Source of the DNA: an uncultured Eubacteriales bacterium
Lineage (GTDB): Bacteria > Bacillota > Clostridia > Oscillospirales > CAG-272
DNA length: 11,443 nucleotides
Reading direction: 5' to 3'
NCBI GenBank assembly: GCA_900544985.1
Contig: UQXK01000051.1
Coordinates: 1 to 11,443, forward strand
Position 1 is the stretch's first letter. Every line of letters begins with the position of its first letter. Positions 1-6,308 of this stretch are shown here, piece by piece. The notes beneath the pieces were generated by a model that was not told the origin of the DNA, did no database searches, and saw only the letters and a program-made list of their open reading frames with translations. A program made the translations under genes and the position numbers.

Positions 1-58
1 CCAAGAAACTTTTCCCGAAAAGTCCTTTGTGTCGGGGTTTGGGGCAGACGCCCCAACG
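1..58. repeat. Dispersed palindromic intergenic repeat, left-edge copy (partial)
   Basis: This is the right-hand part of a repeat seen more fully at 3801-4014 and again at 11325-11443. It holds an imperfect inverted repeat (left arm 2-14, right arm 17-29), the shared GTGTCGGGGTTTGGGGC tract at 29-45, and a second hairpin with arms TTGGGGC (39-45) and GCCCCAA (50-56) around AGAC. Unlike the other two copies, the first inverted repeat is not fully paired: three positions mismatch. The copy is cut by the window edge and lies just beyond the topA terminator. Confidence 0.75.
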
Positions 59-72
59 CTCAAAGCTCACAC

Positions 73-102
73 AAAAAGACCCGAACGAATCGGGTCTTTT
101 TT
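73..102 (-). terminator. Bidirectional intrinsic terminator after topA
   Basis: The arms AAAAAGACCCG (73-83) and CGGGTCTTTTT (91-101) pair perfectly around a 7-nt loop, AACGAAT. On the minus strand the GC-rich stem is followed by a run of T and begins only a few bases after the topA stop codon, so it should end topA transcription. The palindrome with flanking A and T runs would also work on the plus strand. Confidence 0.9.
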
Positions 103-109
103 AATATTA

Positions 110-2350
110 TTATTTTTGTTCGCTCTTATATCCGCATTTTTCGTCCATACAGTAAAGATACTTCTTTCCGCGCTTTTCGAGAAGTATTCCGCCGCATTTC
201 GGGCACTTTTCCGCAACAGGCATATCCCATACGGAGAAATCGCATTTCGGATAATTTTCGCAGTTATAGAATACGCTCTTGTGACGACCGAAGCCGCGCA
301 CGATTTCTCCGCCGCATTTCGGGCACTTCACGCCGATACTCTCCCTTATTGCTTTTGTGTATTTACATTTCGGGAAGTTCGTGCAGGCATAGAATTTTCC
401 GTATCTGCTCTTTCTTATGACGACGTCCCCGCCGCAGTCGGGACATTTGAGATCCGTCTTTTCCGGCTCGTCGGAAGGCGCTTTCTCCGCCGAATTATCC
501 TTTGCAAGAGGTTTTGTGTTCTTACATTCCGGATATCCGGGGCAAGCAGCGAATTTGCCGAAGCGTCCTGTCTTTATTATCATGCGTCTGCCGCATTTCT
601 CGCATATTATATCCGACTCTTCCACAGGAAGCTCAACCTTGTTTTCCTTTATCTTCGACTGAGCGGTTTCGAGAGATTTTTCAAATCCTCCGTAAAAATC
701 GCCGAGGACTTTCTCCAAAGTATCCTCTCCCATAGCTATCTTATCGAGGTTTGTCTCCATGTTCGCCGTGAATTTATAGTCTACGATACTCGGAAAGTTC
801 TTCTTCATTATCTTGACCGTCGCCTCTCCCAGAGGAGTAGAACGGAGCGTTTTCTTATCGCGAACAACATATCCGCGGTCTATTATAGTCGTTATCGTCG
901 GGGCATATGTGCTCGGTCGTCCTATCCCCTTGTCCTTCAAAAATTTGATAAGAGACGCCTCGTTGAAGTGCGGAGGAGCAGACGTAAAATTCTGTTCTCC
1001 CGAAACAGAATCGAGCATGAGCTCTTCGCCTACCGCAAGATCGCATACTTTTGTAAGCTTTTCGGAATCTTCGGGAGCGTCCGTATCGGCATATATACCG
1101 AGATATCCTTTGAATTTGACCGAATATTCGCTCGCCCTGAAAATATATTTTCCGCAGGAGATATCAGCGCTCATCGTATCAAGCTCCGCATTCTTCATCT
1201 GGCTTGCGATAAATCTGTCAAATATGAGTTTATAAAGTTTATATTGATCCGGCGTAAGATATTTCTTTATCGTATCGGGGTCGAGATTTACATCGGACGG
1301 ACGTATAGCCTCGTGCGCGTCCTGTGCTTCCGCGCTCGTTTTAAAGAAACGTCTTCTCGACGGATAATACTCTTCACCGTATTTCGAGATTATATATTTT
1401 TTCGCCGCTTCCGCCGCTTCATCGGAAATTCTAAGCGAGTCTGTTCTCATATACGTTATAATACCGTGAGCGCCGCCGAGTTCTTCTCCGAGCTTTACGC
1501 CTTCATAAAGCTCCTGCGCGACTCTCATAGTTCTCTTTACCTGATAACCAAGGCGTTGGAAAGCCTCCTGTTGCAAGGTGGACGTTATAAAAGGAGGAAG
1601 CGGAGATTTTGACTTATTCGCTCTTGTGACCTTTGAAACGATAAACTTGCCGTTTTCGCACGCTTCAAGGACAGCGTCCGCCTCTTCTTTCGAGGAAAGC
1701 TCTTTTTTGCCCTCGTTATCGCCGTAAAATTTCGCTTTTACTTTTTTCTTTTTAGGATCGAGCAAAAGTGCGTCTATCGTCCAGAATTCCTCGGGAACGA
1801 AAGAAGCTATTTCCGCCTCCCTTTCGACGATGATTCTCGTCGCCACAGACTGAACTCTGCCGGCGGAAAGTCCGGATTTTACCGTTTTCCAAAGATAAGG
1901 GCTTAATTTATATCCCACTATTCTGTCGAGAATTCTCCTCGTTTGCTGTGAATCGACAAGGTTCATATCTATTGCGCGCGGGTGCTCTATTTCCGCCTTT
2001 ACCGTTTTCTTTGTTATCTCGTTAAATGCGACGCGGTTTGCTTTCTCCGGCTCTATTCCCAGCACGGTCGCAAGGTGCCAGGATATAGCCTCGCCCTCGC
2101 GATCAGGGTCGGTCGCAAGATAAATGACATCGGCGGCTTTTGCCTCTTTTTTCAGCTGATTTATAAGATCGCCTTTACCCTGTATATTTATATATTTAGC
2201 TTTAAAATTGTTTTCTATATCAACGCCGAGAGTGCTCTTGGGAAGATCCCTTACGTGCCCCTTCGAAGCTATTACTTTAAATCCGTCCCCGAGGTATGAA
2301 TTTATCGTGCTCGCCTTTGCGGGAGACTCCACTATAACAAGTTTTTGCAT
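110..2350 (-). CDS. topA: DNA topoisomerase I (type IA)
   Basis: This enzyme relaxes negatively supercoiled DNA through a transient 5'-phosphotyrosine link. The 746-residue protein opens with the TOPRIM signature VIVESPAKA (about residues 5-13, Glu8) and has the metal-binding DPDREGE motif at 81-87. The catalytic tyrosine is Tyr300 in TYMRTDS. The core ends near residue 570 and is followed by four C4 zinc-ribbon modules: Cys583-609, 636-662, 676-703 and 716-739. The last is the most divergent. The zinc tail is in the usual range for Bacillota topoisomerase I. The start is fixed by the family N-terminus MQKLVIVESPAKA and an in-frame TGA immediately upstream. It lies downstream of dprA, the usual gene pair, but has its own promoter in the spacer and its own terminator. 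The ribosome binding site is unusually far from the ATG (13 nt) and lies inside a hairpin. Confidence 0.98.
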   Translation of the reverse strand: MQKLVIVESPAKASTINSYLGDGFKVIASKGHVRDLPKSTLGVDIENNFKAKYINIQGKGDLINQLKKEAKAADVIYLATDPDREGEAISWHLATVLGIEPEKANRVAFNEITKKTVKAEIEHPRAIDMNLVDSQQTRRILDRIVGYKLSPYLWKTVKSGLSAGRVQSVATRIIVEREAEIASFVPEEFWTIDALLLDPKKKKVKAKFYGDNEGKKELSSKEEADAVLEACENGKFIVSKVTRANKSKSPLPPFITSTLQQEAFQRLGYQVKRTMRVAQELYEGVKLGEELGGAHGIITYMRTDSLRISDEAAEAAKKYIISKYGEEYYPSRRRFFKTSAEAQDAHEAIRPSDVNLDPDTIKKYLTPDQYKLYKLIFDRFIASQMKNAELDTMSADISCGKYIFRASEYSVKFKGYLGIYADTDAPEDSEKLTKVCDLAVGEELMLDSVSGEQNFTSAPPHFNEASLIKFLKDKGIGRPSTYAPTITTIIDRGYVVRDKKTLRSTPLGEATVKIMKKNFPSIVDYKFTANMETNLDKIAMGEDTLEKVLGDFYGGFEKSLETAQSKIKENKVELPVEESDIICEKCGRRMIIKTGRFGKFAACPGYPECKNTKPLAKDNSAEKAPSDEPEKTDLKCPDCGGDVVIRKSRYGKFYACTNFPKCKYTKAIRESIGVKCPKCGGEIVRGFGRHKSVFYNCENYPKCDFSVWDMPVAEKCPKCGGILLEKRGKKYLYCMDEKCGYKSEQK

Positions 2351-2360
2351 TCAAATAAGA

Positions 2361-2380
2361 ATGCTCCTGAAACGGAGCAT
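2361..2380 (-). promoter_or_regulatory. topA ribosome binding site folded in a hairpin, with a possible 9-codon upstream frame
   Basis: On the minus strand ATGCTCC (2380-2374) and GGAGCAT (2367-2361) form a perfect 7-bp stem with a 6-nt loop, GTTTCA. The GGAG in the 3' arm is the only SD-like sequence near the topA ATG, 13 nt away. A second GGAGCAT (2385-2379) lies just upstream and overlaps the 5' arm, giving a palindrome. An ATG at 2380 opens a 9-codon frame that ends in TGA directly against the topA ATG. Its SD (AAAGGAG) is only 1 nt from that ATG, which is poor spacing. The structure is seen; the regulation is inferred. Confidence 0.5.
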
Positions 2381-2410
2381 GCTCCTTTCGTAAAATTTCG
2401 GCTATTCGCA

Positions 2411-2440
2411 ATTATACACTCAAAATTCAAAATATGTCAA
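2411..2440 (-). promoter_or_regulatory. Sigma-A type promoter for topA
   Basis: On the minus strand TTGACA (2440-2435) is followed after 18 nt by TATAAT (2416-2411). Both hexamers are perfect consensus. It lies between the dprA stop and the topA start, so topA can be transcribed independently of dprA. The expected transcription start is near 2404, giving a 5' leader of about 55 nt that contains the hairpin at 2361-2380. Confidence 0.8.
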
Positions 2441-2459
2441 GCGTATTTTTATGTACAGA

Positions 2460-3767
2460 TTATGTACGAACGAAAATTCCGCCCGGAAGTTCTTTGCAAT
2501 ATCCGTCTATTTCAAGCGTTGTAAGCGCGCCGAATATTTCGCCCACGCCTATGTTTTCTCCGCTCTTTCTGAGTATTTCCGCGGCAATTTCGTCGCACGA
2601 AAAAGCGCCGGAAAGATTTTCATAAACAAGTTTTTCGATTCCGGAAAGAGATGTTAAAATTTCCTCTTTTATATCGGCGCACACTTTCTCTTCCGGTTTC
2701 TTCTCTTTTTCAGACGCTGCGGATTCGGTTTTGCAGTCCTTATTTTCCGATTTGCTGTTTTTGGAAAATCTTTTCTTGAAAAATCCCGTTTTTATTTTGC
2801 TTTCTTTATTTTCTGTCGGATTTTTTTCAATATATTCTATCCGATCTCCCGTATAATATTTATTTTGATTTATTTTTTCAGTAAATATTTTATTGTTCCA
2901 AACGGATTCATATTCCGAAAGTATATCTTTTGCGTCCCTTGCTATTTTTGCACCTTCTTTTATAAGAAGGTTGTTGCCGCTGTAATTTTCGTTTTCAACA
3001 TCTCCCGGCAAAGCGAAGACATCTCTTCCCTGATTTCTCGCGTGCTCTGCGGTTATAAGAGCTCCGCTGAATTTTCCCGCCTCTACGACAACCGTGCCGA
3101 GAGATAGCCCCGATATTATTCTGTTTCTCACGGGGAAATGTTTTCCGCTCGGAGGCATTCCCGGCGCGTATTCGGTTATCACCGTGCCGCGTTCTTCTAT
3201 CGTTCTCATGAGCTTTTCGTTTTCGGAAGGATATACACGGTCGATCCCGCATCCGAGAACGGCTATCGTATGCGCACCGACAGAGAGAGCTCCGCGTGCG
3301 CACATGGAGTCTACTCCGGAAGCGAGCCCCGAAACAACGATAGCCCCGGCAGATGAAAGTTCCGCTCCGAGTTTATACGCCATTCTCGCGCCTTTATCGG
3401 AACATTTTCTCGTTCCGACAAGCGCTAACAAAACATTTTTATCCACATCGGGAAATCTCCCTTTGTAATACAAAACGACAGGCTTTGCGTATATAGCGCG
3501 CAGTCTCTGCGGATAGACATTGCTTTCGGGTGTGAGTATACCCACATTGGCTCTTTCGCAATATTCCAATATACGTTCGGACGAACTTAGATCTTTATCG
3601 CAAAGAAGATTTACAAGCGCGTCATCTCCGAGAGAGGCATACAGTTCCTCCCTTGTCGCGTCATAGATATTTTTCGGCGAAGAAAATTTCGAGAGAAGAA
3701 AAGACGCTTTCTCGTTTCCTGCGCCTGTCCTCAGCGAAAGCCATATGTAATAAAGCAAAGAATCCAT
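2460..3767 (-). CDS. dprA: DNA processing protein DprA/Smf with a long linker
   Basis: DprA binds incoming single-stranded DNA and loads RecA during natural transformation. It is also common in species not known to be competent. The 435-residue protein has an N-terminal helical (SAM-like) region at about 1-95 and a Rossmann-like DprA fold at about 105-285. Family motifs are GTRKCSDKG (118-126), SGLASGVDS (146-154) and FPVRNRIISGLS (211-222). A winged-helix-like domain lies at about 371-435. Between the two folds is a polar Lys/Glu/Ser/Asn-rich stretch of about 80 residues (roughly 290-370), which makes the protein longer than well-studied DprA proteins of around 280-300 residues. GGAG lies 6 nt before the ATG. 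Topoisomerase I follows, the usual partner. No clear promoter is visible in the repeat-rich upstream spacer. Confidence 0.95.
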   Translation of the reverse strand: MDSLLYYIWLSLRTGAGNEKASFLLSKFSSPKNIYDATREELYASLGDDALVNLLCDKDLSSSERILEYCERANVGILTPESNVYPQRLRAIYAKPVVLYYKGRFPDVDKNVLLALVGTRKCSDKGARMAYKLGAELSSAGAIVVSGLASGVDSMCARGALSVGAHTIAVLGCGIDRVYPSENEKLMRTIEERGTVITEYAPGMPPSGKHFPVRNRIISGLSLGTVVVEAGKFSGALITAEHARNQGRDVFALPGDVENENYSGNNLLIKEGAKIARDAKDILSEYESVWNNKIFTEKINQNKYYTGDRIEYIEKNPTENKESKIKTGFFKKRFSKNSKSENKDCKTESAASEKEKKPEEKVCADIKEEILTSLSGIEKLVYENLSGAFSCDEIAAEILRKSGENIGVGEIFGALTTLEIDGYCKELPGGIFVRT

Positions 3768-3800
3768 ATTTCTCTCCGTAAATCAAAAAATATATTTTTA

Positions 3801-4014
3801 TACCTTTCTTGAAAGAAAAGGTAGGCACACACCTTTCTTTCGGAGAAAGGTGTGCCAAAGAACTTCGCACCGAAAACACCAATTTATTTTGGCAAAAGGT
3901 ACACACAGGAGCTTCACACAGAATATACCGCGCCATTTTAGCGAAGCTTTTGAAGTTCCAAGAAACTTTTCACGAAAAGTTTCTTGTGTCTGGGTTTGGG
4001 GCTGACAGCCCCAA
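3801..4014. repeat. Dispersed palindromic intergenic repeat, longest copy
   Basis: This element fills most of the spacer between the methyltransferase gene and dprA. It is a chain of hairpins: TACCTTTCTT paired across GA (3801-3823, one bulged A); a stem of about 13 bp with arms in 3824-3838 and 3844-3856; a perfect 13-bp stem, CAAGAAACTTTTC (3959-3971) with GAAAAGTTTCTTG (3974-3986), around AC; and TTGGGGCT (3996-4003) with AGCCCCAA (4007-4014). Blocks CCAAAGAACTTCGCACC and GCGAAGCTTTTG are shared with the copy at 11325-11443. That copy lacks the second hairpin and about 50 nt of the middle. I see no transposase frame and no U-tract terminator. Confidence 0.85.
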
Positions 4015-4036
4015 CATTCAACGCCCCAATCCCCTT

Positions 4037-4840
4037 TTACGCCTTGTATCGCTTGCTGAAAACTTCCCATTCGATGACAGAAGCGGAAACGGCGGCATTA
4101 AGCGACTGCGGTCCCTCTCTCATAGGTATTATCACGCTGCCGCTGCAAACATCTCTTACACTGTCAGAAACGCCGTGCCCCTCGTTTCCTATAACAAAGC
4201 CGATTTTTCCCTTCGAAAGATCGAGCTTTGTAAGCTCCTCCGAATTTTTATCGAGCATTGCGGCATATATCGAAAATCCGTCATCCCTCAGAGATTTTAT
4301 ATCATTTTCAAGTCTGTCGCAGACCTTTACGTCCATACGGAAAAGAGAGCCCATGCAAGCTCTTACCGTTTTCGGTCCGTATATATCGGCGCTGTTTCCT
4401 CCGACATAGACGGAATCAACGCCGAATGCCTCTGCCGAACGTATCACGGTCCCGATATTTCCCGGGTCGGCAAGTGAATCGAGAAGCATTACAAATGCGT
4501 CCTTTTTATATTCACGAATAAGCTTTTCCGGCTTTTTTGCGACGGTAAAAACGCCTTGCGGCGCATTTTCGAAAGACATTTTGGCGTACACCTCGTCGGA
4601 GACTTCAAAAAGCTCTCCGTATGCCGGCGAAAGAAGTGTTTCTCCCCATTTCGATATAGCCTTTGACGTTGCAAAAACTTTTTCTATAATGATCCCGGAC
4701 GACACGGCGTCCTCGAAAAGTTTTATTCCCTCAAAAGCAAAAAGCCCCGTTTTGTCCCGTAGCTTTTTGTCGCAAAGTGATGACGCGTAAAGCACTGTGG
4801 GGTTCTTTCTGCTCGTGATAATACCGTTCGTTTTAATCAT
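4037..4840 (-). CDS. TrmH/SpoU-family RNA 2'-O-methyltransferase
   Basis: This is a SPOUT-class methyltransferase expected to transfer a methyl group from S-adenosylmethionine to a ribose 2'-OH in rRNA or tRNA; the target nucleotide cannot be read from the sequence. The 267-residue protein has an N-terminal substrate-binding (SpoU_sub_bind-like) region at about 8-100. The knotted catalytic domain follows, with motif 1 DPGNIGTVIRSAEAFG (125-140), motif 2 GFVIGNEGHGVS (214-225) and motif 3 IIPMREGPQSLNAAV (237-251). Motif 3 departs slightly from the common IPMxGxxESLN pattern. The ATG is preceded by AAAGGA at normal spacing. A gene of this family downstream of rplT is common in Bacillota (ysgA-like position), but an apparent terminator separates it from rplT. 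I see no convincing promoter in the 84-nt spacer. Confidence 0.93.
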   Translation of the reverse strand: MIKTNGIITSRKNPTVLYASSLCDKKLRDKTGLFAFEGIKLFEDAVSSGIIIEKVFATSKAISKWGETLLSPAYGELFEVSDEVYAKMSFENAPQGVFTVAKKPEKLIREYKKDAFVMLLDSLADPGNIGTVIRSAEAFGVDSVYVGGNSADIYGPKTVRACMGSLFRMDVKVCDRLENDIKSLRDDGFSIYAAMLDKNSEELTKLDLSKGKIGFVIGNEGHGVSDSVRDVCSGSVIIPMREGPQSLNAAVSASVIEWEVFSKRYKA

Positions 4841-4870
4841 ACAAGTCCTTTGTAATTATTCCTATTAAAT

Positions 4871-4905
4871 CAAAAACCAAAGCACATATAAGCACCTTGG
4901 TTTTC
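4871..4905 (-). terminator. Probable intrinsic terminator of the infC-rpmI-rplT operon
   Basis: On the minus strand AAAACCAA pairs with TTGGTTTT around a partly wobble-paired centre containing two GTGC copies. It is followed by a T-rich stretch, TTTTTGATTT. The hairpin begins about 20 nt after the rplT stop. The stem is AT-rich, so efficiency is uncertain and some read-through into the methyltransferase gene is possible. Confidence 0.6.
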
Positions 4906-4924
4906 AAAATCAATTATTATAAGC

Positions 4925-5278
4925 TCAAAGAGCCTTCTTTGCTGTTTCAACAAGAGAAGCGAAAGCTTCTTTGTCGTTTACCGCAAGCTCTGCGAGCATT
5001 TTACGGTTGAGATCTACGCCTGCCTTTTTAAGACCGCACATAAATCTGGAATAGTTGATACCGCAAACTTTTGCCTGAGCGGAGATTCTTGTGATCCAGA
5101 GAGAACGGAAGTCTCTCTTTTTCATCTTTCTTCCCGCGAAAGCGTAGTTGCCGCTCTTCATGACCTGCTGTTTAGCCATCTTGAAGTGCTTGCTCTTTGC
5201 GCCCCAGTAGCCCTTTGCGAGCTTCAACATTTTATTTCTTCTCTTGCGAGTCATCATCGCGCCTTTAACTCTTGCCAT
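4925..5278 (-). CDS. rplT: 50S ribosomal protein bL20
   Basis: bL20 is an early-assembly protein that binds 23S rRNA, and in several bacteria it represses its own operon. The 117-residue product has the usual length. It begins MARVKGAMMTRKRRNKMLKLAKGY with the basic, helical N-terminal extension, followed by the globular RNA-binding part containing RDFRSLWITRISAQAK and GINYSRFMCGLKKAG. AGGAGG lies 8 nt before the ATG. The gene is 32 nt downstream of rpmI and is the last gene of the operon. In B. subtilis L20 acts on the infC leader by transcription attenuation, which fits the attenuator-like leader at 6139-6302. Confidence 0.98.
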   Translation of the reverse strand: MARVKGAMMTRKRRNKMLKLAKGYWGAKSKHFKMAKQQVMKSGNYAFAGRKMKKRDFRSLWITRISAQAKVCGINYSRFMCGLKKAGVDLNRKMLAELAVNDKEAFASLVETAKKAL

Positions 5279-5310
5279 TTTCGTTTCCTCCTACAAAATA
5301 TCGTCTTAAC

Positions 5311-5508
5311 TCAGCCGTTGGGCATAAGTGTTTTTATTGTTTTTTCAAAAGATTCGCTGAGGTAAGCATTGCCTCTGAGCTGTCTCTTTCTCTTCGGTGT
5401 CTTTTTGCCGAGTTTATGACGGCGGAAGGAAGAATTGAGCTTTACCTTGCCGCTCTTTGTGAAAGAAAATCTCTTCGATGTGGACTTATGTGTTTTTATC
5501 TTTGGCAT
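5311..5508 (-). CDS. rpmI: 50S ribosomal protein bL35
   Basis: This is a small basic protein of the large ribosomal subunit. It has 65 residues, the normal length, with the family N-terminus MPKIKTHKSTSKRF and a Lys/Arg-rich middle (FRRHKLGKKTPKRKRQLRG). AAAGGAA precedes the ATG by 9 nt. It sits between infC (31-nt gap) and rplT (32-nt gap), the conserved order, with no promoter or terminator in either gap. It is therefore expected to be co-transcribed. Confidence 0.98.
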   Translation of the reverse strand: MPKIKTHKSTSKRFSFTKSGKVKLNSSFRRHKLGKKTPKRKRQLRGNAYLSESFEKTIKTLMPNG

Positions 5509-5539
5509 AACTTTATATTCCTTTCGATTTTTTGCTGAT

Positions 5540-6055
5540 TTATTGTTTTACGGGCGCTATGAACATTGTCATATTTCGTCCGTCGAGAACAGCCTTCTTT
5601 TCTGCAACGCCTATACCATCGCACCCCTTTTCGAATCTTGCGAGAATCTCCTGTCCGAGTTCGGTATGGCGCATTTCTCTTCCGCGGAATCTGACGACTA
5701 CTTTAACCTTGTCTCCGCCTTTAAGGAAACGGAAAGCATGATTGAGCTTCGTCTGGAAATCGTGGTCGCCTATCGTGCAGGAAAGCTGTATTTCCTTTAC
5801 GTCTACAACCTGCTGTTTCTTCTTCGCCTCTTTGGCGCGTTTTTCCTTTTCAAAGCAGAATTTGCCGTAGTCCATTATTTTGCATACGGGCGGTACTGCG
5901 GAAGGAGATATGAGAACAAGGTCAAGGTCCTTTTCCGCCGCAAGCTCGTGCGCTTTTGCTATTTTGACGATTCCGAGCATTTCTCCGTCGTTTCCGACAA
6001 GGCGAACCTCCGGAATCTTTATTTCTTCGTTTATAAGATTTTCCTTTGTGCTAAT
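5540..6055 (-). CDS. infC: Translation initiation factor IF-3 with an ATT start codon
   Basis: IF-3 binds the 30S subunit, blocks premature joining with 50S and proofreads start codon choice. The 171-residue product has the N-domain (about 1-75, with INEEIKIPEVRLVG and CKIMDYGKFCFEKEK), a basic linker, and the C-domain (about 85-171, with KEIQLSCTIGDHDFQTKL and VVVRFRGREM). I place the start at an ATT (6055-6053). A strong SD, GGAGGTG (6069-6063), lies 7 nt before it, and homology begins at ISTKENLINEEI. The only upstream ATG (6091) lies 5' of this SD, would add 12 residues unlike the family (IFYYFTWRCFK) and has no SD of its own. A rare ATT start is known for infC in other bacteria, where IF-3 discriminates against its own codon. 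First gene of the operon. Confidence 0.95.
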   Translation of the reverse strand: MSTKENLINEEIKIPEVRLVGNDGEMLGIVKIAKAHELAAEKDLDLVLISPSAVPPVCKIMDYGKFCFEKEKRAKEAKKKQQVVDVKEIQLSCTIGDHDFQTKLNHAFRFLKGGDKVKVVVRFRGREMRHTELGQEILARFEKGCDGIGVAEKKAVLDGRNMTMFIAPVKQ

Positions 6056-6302
6056 TTTAAAGCACCTCCATGTAAAATAATAAAAAATCAATCGATTATC
6101 CGCATATATTGCCCGTTTTAAAGCAACGTTTGTAATACAAAAAAGCGGAAAGCCGTTAAAGCAGCTCTCCGCACAAAATCATCGCAATCAGTATGTCCCG
6201 AAAAACCAAAACAGTGTCGGAACAAAATCGCAATCAAAAATTGTATTGACCGAGCGCGCTTTGCGGCAAGGTGAGAGCGGAGAACGCCCTTCTTCTTTTT
6301 AC
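6056..6302 (-). promoter_or_regulatory. Attenuator-type 5' leader of the infC operon (L20-leader-like)
   Basis: This leader of about 247 nt contains an early segment GTTCTCCGC (6285-6277) that can pair over 9 bp (one G-U) with the terminator 5' arm GCGGAGAGC (6172-6164). The antiterminator and terminator are thus mutually exclusive. Between them is a hairpin GTTCCGA/TCGGGAC (6223-6195) flanked by direct repeats GATTGCGAT (6235-6227, 6189-6181). In B. subtilis L20 represses the infC operon by leader attenuation. The position and layout fit that type, but I cannot confirm an L20 binding site by eye. Confidence 0.7.
6139..6172 (-). terminator. Leader terminator (attenuator) upstream of infC
   Basis: On the minus strand GCGGAGAGC (6172-6164) pairs with GCTTTCCGC (6153-6145), 9 bp with one G-U pair, around a 10-nt loop. 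It is followed directly by TTTTTT (6144-6139). It lies inside the infC leader, about 130 nt after the promoter and 84 nt before the start codon. It therefore looks like a regulated terminator and not the end of an upstream gene. Confidence 0.8.
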
Positions 6303-6308
6303 TGTAAA

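Noticed and set aside
29..1612. Long open frame (527 codons) on the plus strand, antisense to topA
   Set aside because: It lies wholly opposite a clearly conserved gene, has no ribosome binding site, and its product is a compositionally odd Arg/Phe/Ile-rich string with no recognisable domain. It is a shadow of topA codon use.
3768..3823. Promoter for dprA in the AT-rich end of the repeat
   Set aside because: TATA-like stretches exist, but none has a -35 box at proper spacing, so I cannot support a call.
3809..4477. Plus-strand open frame (222 codons) running from the repeat into the antisense of the methyltransferase gene
   Set aside because: Half is repeat DNA and half is antisense to a conserved gene; there is no convincing start signal or domain.
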